Origin: Gallaecimonas kandeliae
GTDB taxonomy: Bacteria > Pseudomonadota > Gammaproteobacteria > Enterobacterales > Gallaecimonadaceae
NCBI RefSeq assembly: GCF_030450055.1
Contig: NZ_CP118480.1
Coordinates: forward strand, 62,001-126,000
Length of the DNA: 64,000 nt
Direction: 5' to 3'
The notes beneath the pieces are model-generated. The model saw only the letters and a list, made by a program, of their open reading frames with translations. It did no database searches and had not been told where the DNA came from. The position numbers and the translations under genes are program-made. Below, in pieces: positions 27,646 through 35,114 of this stretch. Position 1 is the stretch's first letter, and the number at the start of each line of letters is the position of its first letter.

Positions 27646-29601
27646 ATGGATGCAATGACCCAGACCCGCACTACAGTGCCCGGGCAGAGTTGTCCTGAAC
27701 AGGATCTGCCCGTCGAGGCCCAGGCCCCCATGGACTGGCAGGGCAAGGTGCTCAAGGGCCGTTACCGCATCGCCTCGCTGCTGGGGTCCGGGGGCATGAG
27801 CGACGTCTACCGTGCCACCGACCTGCACCTGGAGGAAGCCGGTGCCAAGGACGCCCAGGTCGCCGTCAAGATACTGCGCAGCGAGCTGACCCGCGACGGC
27901 AATGCCTTGGGGCTGCTGGCCAAGGAAGCGGCCAAGTCCAAATGCCTGGCCCACCCCAACATCATCCGCGTCTACGATCTGGACCATGACGGTGACGTCT
28001 GGTTCATGGTGATGGAGCTGCTGGAAGGGGAGCCGCTGTCCAAGGTCATACAGCGGGCCAAGCCCCAGGGCCTGAAGTGGAAGGGCGCCAAGGCGGTGCT
28101 GGACCAGATCATCCAGGCGCTGGCCTACTCCCACCAGCGCGGCATAGTCCATGCCGACCTCAAGCCGTCCAATATCTTCGTGACCCGCCAGGGCAGCATC
28201 AAGATCCTCGACTTCGGCGTGGCCCAGGCCCTGCGGCCAGGCCACCAGGAAGATTTCCTCAACCAGTCCCTGGGGGACGAGACCACCGTCTACGGCTATA
28301 CGCCGGCCTACGCCTCCACCTCTCTCATCGCCGGCAAGGAGCCGCAGGTGGAGGACGACCTCTACGCCCTGGCCTGCGTCAGCTATGAACTGCTGTCGTC
28401 CCGCCATCCCTTCGACCGCCAGCGCCTGGACGAGCAGCAGCGCAAGGCCTTCAAGCTGGCCAGGCCAGGCAACATGCCGGGGCGGCTCTGGGGCTGCTTC
28501 CGCCGCCTGCTCAAGGAAGAAGCCCGCCGCCCCAGCCTGGCCGAGATAGAAAAGACGACGCGGCCCCTACCCTGGGCCCACCTGATCTACCCGCTGGTGG
28601 TGGCCGCCGCCCTGGGCTCGGCCTTCTACGCCTGGCAACAGGGCGGCAAGGAAGTGGCCGCCGCCCGGGAGGAATTGAAGGCCCAGAGCGACCACCAGGC
28701 CGCCTTGGCGGAACTGTCCTCCCGGCCCGTCACCCAGCTGCTGGCCGGCCTGGGCGGCTTCAGCCCCCTGGAGCGGGCCGGCCTGCTGATGAGCAACAGG
28801 GACCGCATCATCGACCACTTCGGGCAAAAGGTGGACGAGGCTCTCAAGGCACCGGCCCGGGCCGACCTGCCCAACTTCCCGGCGGCGGCCAAGGTGCTGG
28901 TGGAAGCCCTGTCCTACTTCCCCAACGACGACAGCCTGCGCACCCTGGAGGCCCAGCTCAACCAGCGCCGCCTGGGGCTTTACAACGCCCTGGCAGAAGA
29001 ATTGCGGGCCCGGTTGGTGCAGGGGGATTTCGGCTCCCAGGGCGCCGTCGACGAGCTGACCGGCCTCAAGGCCGACCTCCTCTTCCTCGGCAAGCAGCTG
29101 CCGGCCCTGGGTGACCAGGCCATCACCACCTACAAGGGCCAGATGAGCGCCGCCATCGACCAGGACGATGCCCCGGCAATCGCCCGGCTGCTGGCCATAG
29201 GCGAGACTTTCTACGGCCAGGAGCAAGGCGCCGCCGACACCATCAAGGCCGCCAAGCAGCAGGAAAGTGCCATAGCGGCCCTGGCCAACTACGACAAGGC
29301 CGTGGCCGAGGGTGGCACCGCCGACTACCCGGTGGACGCCGCCGAAGCCTTCTATGCCCGCAAGATTGGCGTCTGGAACGACGGCATAGCGGCGGCCAAG
29401 GACGGCCAGGCCCTGGACGCTGTCTTCGAGGCCGAGAAGGCCTTCGCCGCCACCCTGCCGGTAGACCTGCCGTCCCTCAAGGCACTGCGCCACAACCTGG
29501 CCAACGCCTACATCAGCCAGGCCAACGACCTGATAGCGCACCGCCGCGTCGTGGCCGCAGCCCCGCTGATGCAGCGCGCCAACGAACTGATGTCGGACTG
29601 A
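27646..29601 (+). CDS. ppkA: PpkA-type Ser/Thr protein kinase
   Basis: This 651-residue Hanks-type kinase has the glycine loop GSGGMSDVY (about 46-54), VAVKIL lysine, catalytic loop HADLKPSN (HAD in place of HRD), and DFG. A kinase domain of about 270 residues is followed by one membrane segment near 305-325 (HLIYPLVVAAALGSAFYAW) and a helical periplasmic region of about 300 residues. It should phosphorylate Fha (TagH) and activate the T6SS, opposed by PppA. The gene is divergent from the operon. The ATG follows ACGGGAGAATAACGC, a clear RBS. The periplasmic part has no domain that I recognise. Confidence 0.93.
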   Translation: MDAMTQTRTTVPGQSCPEQDLPVEAQAPMDWQGKVLKGRYRIASLLGSGGMSDVYRATDLHLEEAGAKDAQVAVKILRSELTRDGNALGLLAKEAAKSKCLAHPNIIRVYDLDHDGDVWFMVMELLEGEPLSKVIQRAKPQGLKWKGAKAVLDQIIQALAYSHQRGIVHADLKPSNIFVTRQGSIKILDFGVAQALRPGHQEDFLNQSLGDETTVYGYTPAYASTSLIAGKEPQVEDDLYALACVSYELLSSRHPFDRQRLDEQQRKAFKLARPGNMPGRLWGCFRRLLKEEARRPSLAEIEKTTRPLPWAHLIYPLVVAAALGSAFYAWQQGGKEVAAAREELKAQSDHQAALAELSSRPVTQLLAGLGGFSPLERAGLLMSNRDRIIDHFGQKVDEALKAPARADLPNFPAAAKVLVEALSYFPNDDSLRTLEAQLNQRRLGLYNALAEELRARLVQGDFGSQGAVDELTGLKADLLFLGKQLPALGDQAITTYKGQMSAAIDQDDAPAIARLLAIGETFYGQEQGAADTIKAAKQQESAIAALANYDKAVAEGGTADYPVDAAEAFYARKIGVWNDGIAAAKDGQALDAVFEAEKAFAATLPVDLPSLKALRHNLANAYISQANDLIAHRRVVAAAPLMQRANELMSD

Positions 29602-29617
29602 CGGCGAGGGCACAAGG

Positions 29618-30400
29618 ATGTCACCCCTGGACAGGACCCAACTGGGCCAAGGCGGCAAGGAAAGCCATGCCGCCGTCACCAAAGACTTACAGGCAAGGCC
29701 CTCGCTCAATGGCGTTCTTGTTAAAAAGAGCTCCGTTGCCGCTACATCTGGACTTATAAAGTCTAGTAATTTTTCGGAGCAAAGTCGGCATAGGCAGCCC
29801 GCGTCATCGAAAATCAAAGATGATGGTGTCAAACCAAGAAGGGCGAAGCCTTCGACTGACTTGTCTCTACTGACGGATCAAGATTCTGAGACAGTATACG
29901 ATTTTGATAGCACCGTCAGCGTAACGTTCGAAGACTTCTGTCAGTCAGTCGATGAATTCAATAATAAAGGTCCCCAAGCGGAAGAAGCATTCAAGCTTTT
30001 CCGTGACCAGCAATGGGAAGAGCTTGAACAGTTTTTCTCTAAGAATTCTCTGAATGGGGGTTGGCCTCCCAATCGGGGAGCGATCTGCTCCAAAGAAGTA
30101 TCGTTACAGGTTGGGGAGGTCATTGATCGCTACGGAGGCTTTATAGATAATGATACCGGCAAGTTCAGAGACTTGGGAACATTCGTAGCTAAGGCGGACG
30201 AACCCTTCGAGAACCGAGCTCTGCCCGAGAGTACTCTAGAAAAGCCATACAGGCGTTATCGCGTAGAGAAGGATATTATGGGAACCCAAGCTGGCAAAGC
30301 AGTGCCATGGTTTGGACAACCGGGGAAAGGGATGCAGTATGAACTGCCTCTTTCGGTTGAAGAGCTTGTTTCCTATGGCTTCCTTAAGGAAATTTCATGA
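29618..30400 (+). CDS. Putative T6SS cargo effector with C-terminal TNT domain (NAD glycohydrolase type)
   Basis: This 260-residue protein starts 16 bp after ppkA with an AGGGCACAAGG box. Residues 1-95 are Ser/Lys/Arg-rich and probably disordered; there is no signal peptide, PAAR, MIX or Rhs. Residues about 145-260 match the TNT (tuberculosis necrotizing toxin) pattern: WPPNRGA (149-155), IDRYGG (169-174), ENRALP (198-203), Y..Y.V (211-216), WFGQPGKGMQYELP (231-244). TNT toxins degrade NAD+; the invariant Arg171 and the Gln residues in the GQPGKGMQ loop are the likely catalytic ones. Base composition is more AT-rich than ppkA. The stop overlaps the next gene's ATG (ATGA), the usual toxin-immunity arrangement. 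Delivery by this T6SS is inferred from location. Confidence 0.82.
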   Translation: MSPLDRTQLGQGGKESHAAVTKDLQARPSLNGVLVKKSSVAATSGLIKSSNFSEQSRHRQPASSKIKDDGVKPRRAKPSTDLSLLTDQDSETVYDFDSTVSVTFEDFCQSVDEFNNKGPQAEEAFKLFRDQQWEELEQFFSKNSLNGGWPPNRGAICSKEVSLQVGEVIDRYGGFIDNDTGKFRDLGTFVAKADEPFENRALPESTLEKPYRRYRVEKDIMGTQAGKAVPWFGQPGKGMQYELPLSVEELVSYGFLKEIS

Positions 30401-30765
30401 TTAGGCATCGAATGAAACTGTTTTCGAAGAAGGTGTTTGATGGTACAGACACTGAGCTAATGTCATCAGGGATAACGGTGAGCCTTGAACTATATGATTA
30501 CAAGGTTGGCCTCAAAGACATAGTACCTATTAATAATATAGCCTCCGTATCTAGTGAGCTTGATGCAGACGAAATTTCTTCGTGTTTAGGGCTAAAGAAA
30601 ACAAGTCTTGGGGAGGTGTTGATTTATCACGGGAGCATGCAGGGATTGAAGCTGACATATTGCCTTCTTAGTGGTAAAACTAAAAATAAATTGGCAGTGA
30701 TGTCTTATGGCGAATATCAGCCTGGGCGATTTATTTGTATTCTTGAAGGTGTAATAGACCTTTAG
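30397..30765 (+). CDS. Probable immunity protein for the TNT effector
   Basis: This encodes 122 residues beginning MIRHRMKLFSKKVFDG. No signal peptide or membrane segment is present, as expected for cytosolic protection against an NADase. I recognise no family. The ATG overlaps the effector stop by four bases (ATGA), so the two are translated together, and the AT-rich composition matches the effector. The immunity role is inferred from position and size only; a second in-frame ATG (Met6) could be the start. Confidence 0.65.
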   Translation: MIRHRMKLFSKKVFDGTDTELMSSGITVSLELYDYKVGLKDIVPINNIASVSSELDADEISSCLGLKKTSLGEVLIYHGSMQGLKLTYCLLSGKTKNKLAVMSYGEYQPGRFICILEGVIDL

Positions 30766-30812
30766 CTTCTCAAGCTAAGGGTATTGGGTTCATCATGTTG
30801 AGTGCATAGCTC

Positions 30813-31277
30813 ATGAACGACATACCCATAGTCACTTCACTTGCTTCACCACCTGAGGCCTTCAAAGAGCTCTTTCGATATCAAGACGGCGATGTTCATA
30901 CCCTCTTTTCCTACAAAGATAAGATCGTAGTTTTACTTTCAGGTGAACCCGATGATGGCTTCTATTTGCAGATAGAACTACCGAAGCAGGCGATGTCATG
31001 GCTTGCCGATGTTATCGATGTGCAACTGGGCAAGGCGCCAAACGACGGCGGCCTGCCTGTAGGCACCGCATTGGTGGCGCAGGAGTTCGATGGCGAAATC
31101 ATACAAGTCTGCCGCCTGGCCAACACCAGAGGGGGTGGAGAGCCGGGTTTCGAGGTTATGAACCGTTCAAGGCACTGCAACGTTGATGAAGATGATATGC
31201 AGGGCTTTGAGTTCACCGATGAAGTGATGCGCGCGGTCGGCTTGGTGGAGAAGTTCAGGGCCCTAGCCGGCTGCTGA
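30813..31277 (+). CDS. Putative immunity-like protein, paralogue of the gene at 32515
   Basis: This 154-residue protein is of unknown family. Its middle and C-terminal parts are nearly identical to the 32515-32982 product: WLADVIDVQLG, PNDGGLPVGTALVAQEFDGE, QVCRLANTR and the final EFTDEVMRAVGLVEKFRAL. The N-terminal third diverges strongly except for MNDIP and ASPPE/SSPPQ. A conserved frame with a variable half suggests an immunity protein diversifying against related toxins; this is inference. There is no cognate toxin directly upstream. It carries no signal peptide. Confidence 0.7.
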   Translation: MNDIPIVTSLASPPEAFKELFRYQDGDVHTLFSYKDKIVVLLSGEPDDGFYLQIELPKQAMSWLADVIDVQLGKAPNDGGLPVGTALVAQEFDGEIIQVCRLANTRGGGEPGFEVMNRSRHCNVDEDDMQGFEFTDEVMRAVGLVEKFRALAGC

Positions 31278-31330
31278 CAGTTGCCAGCAACTCCAATAGC
31301 CGAGCCCAGCTGCTGTCTAAGAGCCCATGC

Positions 31331-31381
31331 TCGGCCTGGCTGGTGTCAGGCCAATACCTCTTGTGGCGTAATGGGCAGTAG
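31331..31381 (+). pseudogene. Decayed Imm49 C-terminal tail
   Basis: The segment reads SAWLVSGQYLLWRNGQ then TAG and aligns with the end of the intact Imm49 gene (PAWLCSGQYVL, stop). It follows the 30813 gene by about 50 bp and has no start of its own. The same tail occurs after the paralogue at 32515 (33030 onward). Short homologous tails after each unit suggest recombination at shared 3' ends. Confidence 0.5.
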
Positions 31382-31447
31382 GTACAGGGAAGTAAAAAGG
31401 CCACCTGAGGTCAGGGGCTCGAAATACGAGATGGAGAGGTAAGTCAC

Positions 31448-32281
31448 ATGGAAAAACGCATCAGGCCTGAAATAAAGCACAGGGGCATGGAAGAAGACGA
31501 CATAGCTCACTTCGAAGGACGACTGGATAAGTTGCTGAACTCCTTTCAGGAGAGGCCGGAGAATCTAGCCCGCTTTGATAGGGCTACAGAAGTGGCTATT
31601 ACGGCGGATGCCCTGGGTGAGCCTGACGAGTTGAGCATTCAGTACCTGCAGTTGGCATTGTCGTTGGGGGTGGCCCACTTCGTCAGCGCCCTGGCCCTGC
31701 CGGTGACCTATGAGCTGGAATACTTGGGCCAGCACTATCCTTATGCAATCGGAAGGACAAACTATTCAACGGATCCTACTTCTTGGCTGTCGGTTTTCAG
31801 CCTGGCTTTAATACTCCGCGACCACCAGGCGCTGGCCATCCTTTGCCAAGTATCGACAGACGCCATGCGACAGGCAGAAACAGAGACCGATGAAGCAGCG
31901 TACAGTTATGTGGACTTCTTGAAGGGCCTACTCGACCCTGATTCGGACATCGGTGAGCTGCTATTCAATGCCCTGGATGCCACCAGTGGGCCTGATATCA
32001 GTGCTGCCCGCGATCGCTACCTCACCTACAACCAGGTACCTTTGTTGAGCCTTTACCGTTGCTTCCTGAGCGACGATGAGGCCGAGTTCAAGGAGAAGCT
32101 TCAGGAAGCCCTGGAGCTACACAAGACTTACTGGGCCGATGACCCCATGGAAAGGGCCGGTTGGATCTCACTGGAGCTGGTGGCGCTGCTGTCCCTGGTC
32201 CATGACAACAAGGACTGGCGGCTGGACATCGAGTCTGACTACATACCGGCCTGGCTGTGCTCAGGCCAGTATGTGTTGTAA
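31448..32281 (+). CDS. Imm49-family immunity protein
   Basis: This 277-residue protein matches the Imm49 pattern: a helical body with LALSLGVAHFVSALAL, and the C-terminal block with ALELHKTYWADD, then GWISLELVALLSLVHDNK, then the near-invariant ESDYIPAWLC. Imm49 proteins neutralise polymorphic toxins delivered by contact-dependent and T6SS routes. No intact toxin gene is adjacent, so it looks like an orphan immunity gene. A GGAGAGG box lies 8 bases before the ATG. The repeat at 32242-32343 starts inside its last codons and includes its terminator. Confidence 0.8.
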   Translation: MEKRIRPEIKHRGMEEDDIAHFEGRLDKLLNSFQERPENLARFDRATEVAITADALGEPDELSIQYLQLALSLGVAHFVSALALPVTYELEYLGQHYPYAIGRTNYSTDPTSWLSVFSLALILRDHQALAILCQVSTDAMRQAETETDEAAYSYVDFLKGLLDPDSDIGELLFNALDATSGPDISAARDRYLTYNQVPLLSLYRCFLSDDEAEFKEKLQEALELHKTYWADDPMERAGWISLELVALLSLVHDNKDWRLDIESDYIPAWLCSGQYVL

Positions 32282-32343
32282 GGCGGCCCTGCGGAAGTTT
32301 TAGTCCCATCCTTTGCCCAGGCCTTGGCCTGGGCTTTTTTCAG
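32242..32343 (+). repeat. Duplicated block, copy 1 (Imm49 3' end plus terminator)
   Basis: About 100 bp covering the last 13 codons of the Imm49 gene, its stop and the following terminator are repeated at 33030-33135. The copies differ only near the junction after the stop codon (a 4-base indel, and a few substitutions) and share the whole terminator. Confidence 0.85.
32315..32340 (+). terminator. Rho-independent terminator after Imm49 gene
   Basis: GCCCAGGCC-TT-GGCCTGGGC hairpin followed by six T. The identical structure recurs at 33106-33132. Confidence 0.85.
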
Positions 32344-32362
32344 ACGGCCAGCCACCTCCTGA

Positions 32363-32518
32363 AGTTCGGTGGAAGTGCTCTCTGGACTCCCACCGGACAG
32401 GCAATACGGGGCTGTCGAGACCTTTGCCTACGAAAGGAACCCCAAGACTTTCGGCGAGATGAAAAGCGGGGCCAAACCCTCGGTCGATGTCAGTGATGTA
32501 TTGAAGGAAATCCCATGA
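32363..32518 (+). pseudogene. 3' stub of a toxin gene
   Basis: A frame open after an in-frame TGA at 32360-32362 runs to a TGA at 32516-32518. The last 40 residues look like real protein (ETFAYERNPKTFGEMKSG ... VSDVLKEIP). The stop overlaps the ATG of the next gene (ATGA), the standard layout of a toxin followed by its immunity gene. In the neighbouring frame just upstream, HLLKFGGSALWTPTGQ is also protein-like, so a frameshift near 32396 probably broke the original frame. No start or RBS is present. The toxin class is not identifiable. Confidence 0.55.
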
Positions 32519-32982
32519 ACGATATACCGGTGCTCGCTTCGTTATCATCTCCGCCCCAAGGCTTCACAGAAGTGCTGTGCTACCGGGATCGGAGTCTTTA
32601 CACCTTCTTTACCTATAGGGATGACTTCCTGATTGTGGTTACCGGGGATGCTGATTCCAAATTCCGTTTACAAACCGAGCTGCCAATATCCGCGCTGGCA
32701 TGGCTTGCCGACGTTATCGATGTGCAACTGGGCTGGACGCCAAACGATGGCGGCCTTCCGGTAGGCACCGCTTTGGTGGCGCAGGAGTTCGACGGCGAGA
32801 CCATCCAAGTCTGCCGCCTGGCCAACACCAGAGGGAGTGGTGAGCCGGGTTTCGAAATAAAGAACAGATCGAGATACTTCCAAACGACGAAGAGAAAAAG
32901 AGAGCAGTACTTTGAGTTTACTGACGAAGTGATGCGCGCGGTCGGCTTGGTGGAGAAGTTCAGGGCCCTAGCCCGCAGCTAG
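32515..32982 (+). CDS. Putative immunity-like protein, paralogue of the gene at 30813
   Basis: This 155-residue protein shares most of residues 60-120 and the last 20 residues with the 30813 product, at near-identical DNA. The divergent N-terminus (YRDRSLYTFFTYRDDFLIVV) and a charged insert (TTKRKREQYFEF) are the main differences. Its ATG overlaps the stop of a toxin-like stub, so it probably protected against that lost toxin. After the stop, about 50 bp of homologous flank is followed by the second Imm49-tail-plus-terminator copy. The family is unknown to me. Confidence 0.72.
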   Translation: MNDIPVLASLSSPPQGFTEVLCYRDRSLYTFFTYRDDFLIVVTGDADSKFRLQTELPISALAWLADVIDVQLGWTPNDGGLPVGTALVAQEFDGETIQVCRLANTRGSGEPGFEIKNRSRYFQTTKRKREQYFEFTDEVMRAVGLVEKFRALARS

Positions 32983-33029
32983 TCGTTGCCAGCAACGCCA
33001 ACAGCCGGGCCCCCCGCTGCCTAGGATCC

Positions 33030-33135
33030 CATACCGGCCTGGCTGTGCTCAGGCCAGTATGTGTTGTAAGGGTAACGCCCTGCGGAAGTTTTAGTCCCAT
33101 CCTTTGCCCAGGCCTTGGCCTGGGCTTTTTTTCAG
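33030..33135 (+). repeat. Duplicated block, copy 2 (Imm49 tail plus terminator)
   Basis: This repeats 32242-32343: an Imm49 tail IPAWLCSGQYVL followed by a stop, then the same leader and terminator. It has no coding context here, so it is a recombination remnant. Confidence 0.85.
33106..33132 (+). terminator. Rho-independent terminator closing the immunity array
   Basis: The same GCCCAGGCC-TT-GGCCTGGGC hairpin with seven T. Its T-run touches the stop codon of the convergent gene at 33132. Confidence 0.85.
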
Positions 33136-33623
33136 CTTGCCTGCCGCTGGTGGAAGTCCCGGGCGGCCAGGGCCAGGGAGGCGGCGTCCAGGCCCTGGCT
33201 GCTGTCCAGGTAGACCATGCCCTGGTAGTCCATGCCGAGGTAACCGAAGGTCAGCCGGAAGGGCTCTTCGAAGCAGGGGGGCGGCACCCTGGCGCCGCCC
33301 GTGGCCACCACCCCGGCCTGTTTGCCCCGAAGGCGCCGGCCCAACTCCTTATGGTGGTCGAGCAGGTCGGTGATCCTGTCCAGGAACAGCTTCATCTGGC
33401 CGCTCATGCTGTACCAGTAGAGGGGGCTGGCGAAGAGGATACGGTCGTAGCCCAGCAGTTGCTCCACCAGCGGCAGGAAGTCGTCGCCGCGGCCGTCGCT
33501 GCGGTAGTCGTAGGGCCTGATGTTGAAGTCGTTGAGGTTGAGGGTCTTGAAGCCCAGGGCCTCGGCCAGGGTGGCGGTGTAGCCGTTGCCGCGGGCGCTG
33601 CCCAACAGGGTGATGGTGTTCAT
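33132..33623 (-). CDS. Flavodoxin-fold NAD(P)H reductase
   Basis: This encodes 163 residues with the flavin phosphate loop LLGSARGNGYTA (4-15) and the isoalloxazine segment SPLYWYSMSGQMKLFLDR, typical of the NADPH-dependent FMN reductase/flavodoxin_2 group. The start at 33623 has AGGAGTTACGTA upstream; the longer frame to 33716 adds unrelated residues. It is likely a cytosolic quinone or azo-type reductase with FMN. It lies 96 bp downstream of the VOC gene. Confidence 0.85.
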   Translation of the reverse strand: MNTITLLGSARGNGYTATLAEALGFKTLNLNDFNIRPYDYRSDGRGDDFLPLVEQLLGYDRILFASPLYWYSMSGQMKLFLDRITDLLDHHKELGRRLRGKQAGVVATGGARVPPPCFEEPFRLTFGYLGMDYQGMVYLDSSQGLDAASLALAARDFHQRQAS

Positions 33624-33719
33624 TACGTAACTCCTAGGATCGGTGCCAGAGCTGTTTCCCTGGACAGTGCTCAGCCATTCTTTCAAGCCGCGCTGATATA
33701 AGCTCTCCATGGCCAACTC

Positions 33720-34160
33720 TCATGCCCCATAGCTGTGGCGCTGGGCCGGGTCCTCATCGAGGTACTGGATCAGCTCCAGCATCAGGCCTTCCACCACCTT
33801 GACGTAGGCCCTGCGCCTGGCGGGATGGGCGGGTGAGGCCTTGGCCTCCAGGCCCAGTTCGGCAGCCCTTTCCAGGCAGCTGGCGAGATCGGGCACCACT
33901 ATGCCCAGGTGGTTGAAATAAGGTTGGGGATTGGCGATGAAGGCTTCGCCGTCCGAGGGGGCCTGCAGGGCGATGTAGCTGTGGTCGTCCCCCAGGTGAG
34001 CCCAGTCGAGGGAGAAGGGTTTGTCGCCGAAGGTGGACTGCATGTATTCCTTGCGGCGGGCGCGCAGCCGCCATTGGGGGATCAGGGCCAGCACCCTGGC
34101 GATGGCCAGATCCAGGTCGGGGACTGTCAGGTTCTGGTGTTCAACGTAGGGATTGAGCAT
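33720..34160 (-). CDS. VOC-family (glyoxalase-like) protein
   Basis: This 146-residue protein has the paired beta-alpha-beta-beta-beta pattern of the vicinal oxygen chelate family: YVEHQNLTVPDLDLAI at the start, PYFNHLGIVVPDLAS in the second half and VEGLMLELIQYL at the end. Candidate metal ligands are His8, His83 and Glu132. The substrate is unknown. No strong RBS precedes the ATG at 34160. It is divergent from rsmJ, with two direct repeats in the gap. Confidence 0.8.
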   Translation of the reverse strand: MLNPYVEHQNLTVPDLDLAIARVLALIPQWRLRARRKEYMQSTFGDKPFSLDWAHLGDDHSYIALQAPSDGEAFIANPQPYFNHLGIVVPDLASCLERAAELGLEAKASPAHPARRRAYVKVVEGLMLELIQYLDEDPAQRHSYGA

Positions 34161-34177
34161 GGTGCAATTCCATTTAC

Positions 34178-34242
34178 AAAGTTAATTGTTTATTTAATCT
34201 GGCCCAGAGCCCTCTTTTTGTAAAGTTATTTGTTTATTTAAT
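34178..34242. promoter_or_regulatory. Pair of 21-bp direct repeats between VOC gene and rsmJ
   Basis: AAAGTTAATTGTTTATTTAAT at 34178-34198 minus its last base, and a copy at 34222-34242 with one or two changes, are 44 bp apart (about four helical turns). They lie in an AT-rich gap between divergent genes, the layout of a two-site operator. The regulator is unknown. Confidence 0.5.
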
Positions 34243-34306
34243 AGGGCGGGTCTTTGTGGCAAGGCCTGGTGGGCAGTAGACTTGCCTCGCCCAAGAGGAG
34301 AACCCC

Positions 34307-35041
34307 ATGGCCATTCCCCTGATCTGCCAATGCCCAGAGCGCCAGCAAGAGGCCGCACAGCTGCGGGCCCGCTACGGCTTTGTCGAAGCTGGGCAGTCTC
34401 CCTGCGCCTTGGTGCTGACCGCCGAGCGCCTGGAACTGCGCAAGACAGACGAGCCCAAGCTGGGCGCCGTTTATGTGGATTTCGTGGAAGGGGCCATGGC
34501 CCACAGGCGCAAGTTCGGCGGCGGCCGTGGCCAGGCCATCGCCAAGGCGGTGGGCCTCAAGAAGGGCGCCAACCCGACCGTCATAGACGCTACCGCCGGC
34601 CTGGGCCGGGATGCCTTCGTGCTGGCGAGCCTCGGCTGCGAGGTGCAGCTCATCGAACGCCACCCGGCGGTGGCTGCCTTGCTGGAGGACGGCCTGGCCA
34701 GGGCCGCCCTGGACCTGGACGTGGCGCCGATAGCCATGCGCATGAGCCTGCACCACGGGGTGGCGGTGGAACTGCTGCCGACCATGAGCGCCGATGTGGT
34801 CTACCTGGACCCCATGTTCCCGCACCGGGACAAGTCGGCCCTGGTCAAGAAGGAGATGCGCATCTTTCAGACCCTGGTGGGCAGCGACCCCGACGCCGAC
34901 GCCCTCTTGGCGGCGGCCAGGCAGGCGGCGCGCCTTAAGGTGGTGGTGAAGCGCCCCGATTACGCCGAGCCCCTGGCCGGTGCCAAGCCCGCTTCCAGCG
35001 TGCCCACCAAAAAGAACCGTTTCGACATCTACCCGCAATAG
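34307..35041 (+). CDS. rsmJ: 16S rRNA (guanine1516-N2)-methyltransferase
   Basis: This 244-residue protein matches RsmJ (YhiQ): [21 protein letters not shown], the SAM-binding [18 protein letters not shown] (about 95-112), and the catalytic-site [10 protein letters not shown]. It methylates G1516 of 16S rRNA. An AAGAGGAG box precedes the ATG by 6 bases. It is followed 73 bp later by the peroxiredoxin gene. Confidence 0.95.
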   Translation: MAIPLICQCPERQQEAAQLRARYGFVEAGQSPCALVLTAERLELRKTDEPKLGAVYVDFVEGAMAHRRKFGGGRGQAIAKAVGLKKGANPTVIDATAGLGRDAFVLASLGCEVQLIERHPAVAALLEDGLARAALDLDVAPIAMRMSLHHGVAVELLPTMSADVVYLDPMFPHRDKSALVKKEMRIFQTLVGSDPDADALLAAARQAARLKVVVKRPDYAEPLAGAKPASSVPTKKNRFDIYPQ

Positions 35042-35114
35042 GGCGGGGCCAAGCTGGTTGAGCGCCGCCCCGGCAGGGGTTAGGCTGACCAGAACCATTT
35101 TCAAGGAGATGACC

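Noticed and set aside
27610..28407. Minus ORF opposite ppkA
   Set aside because: Antisense shadow of a clear kinase domain.
32257..32496. 79-codon plus ORF starting in the Imm49 gene
   Set aside because: It begins inside the Imm49 end and crosses a terminator; only short pieces look protein-like, treated as part of the toxin stub region.
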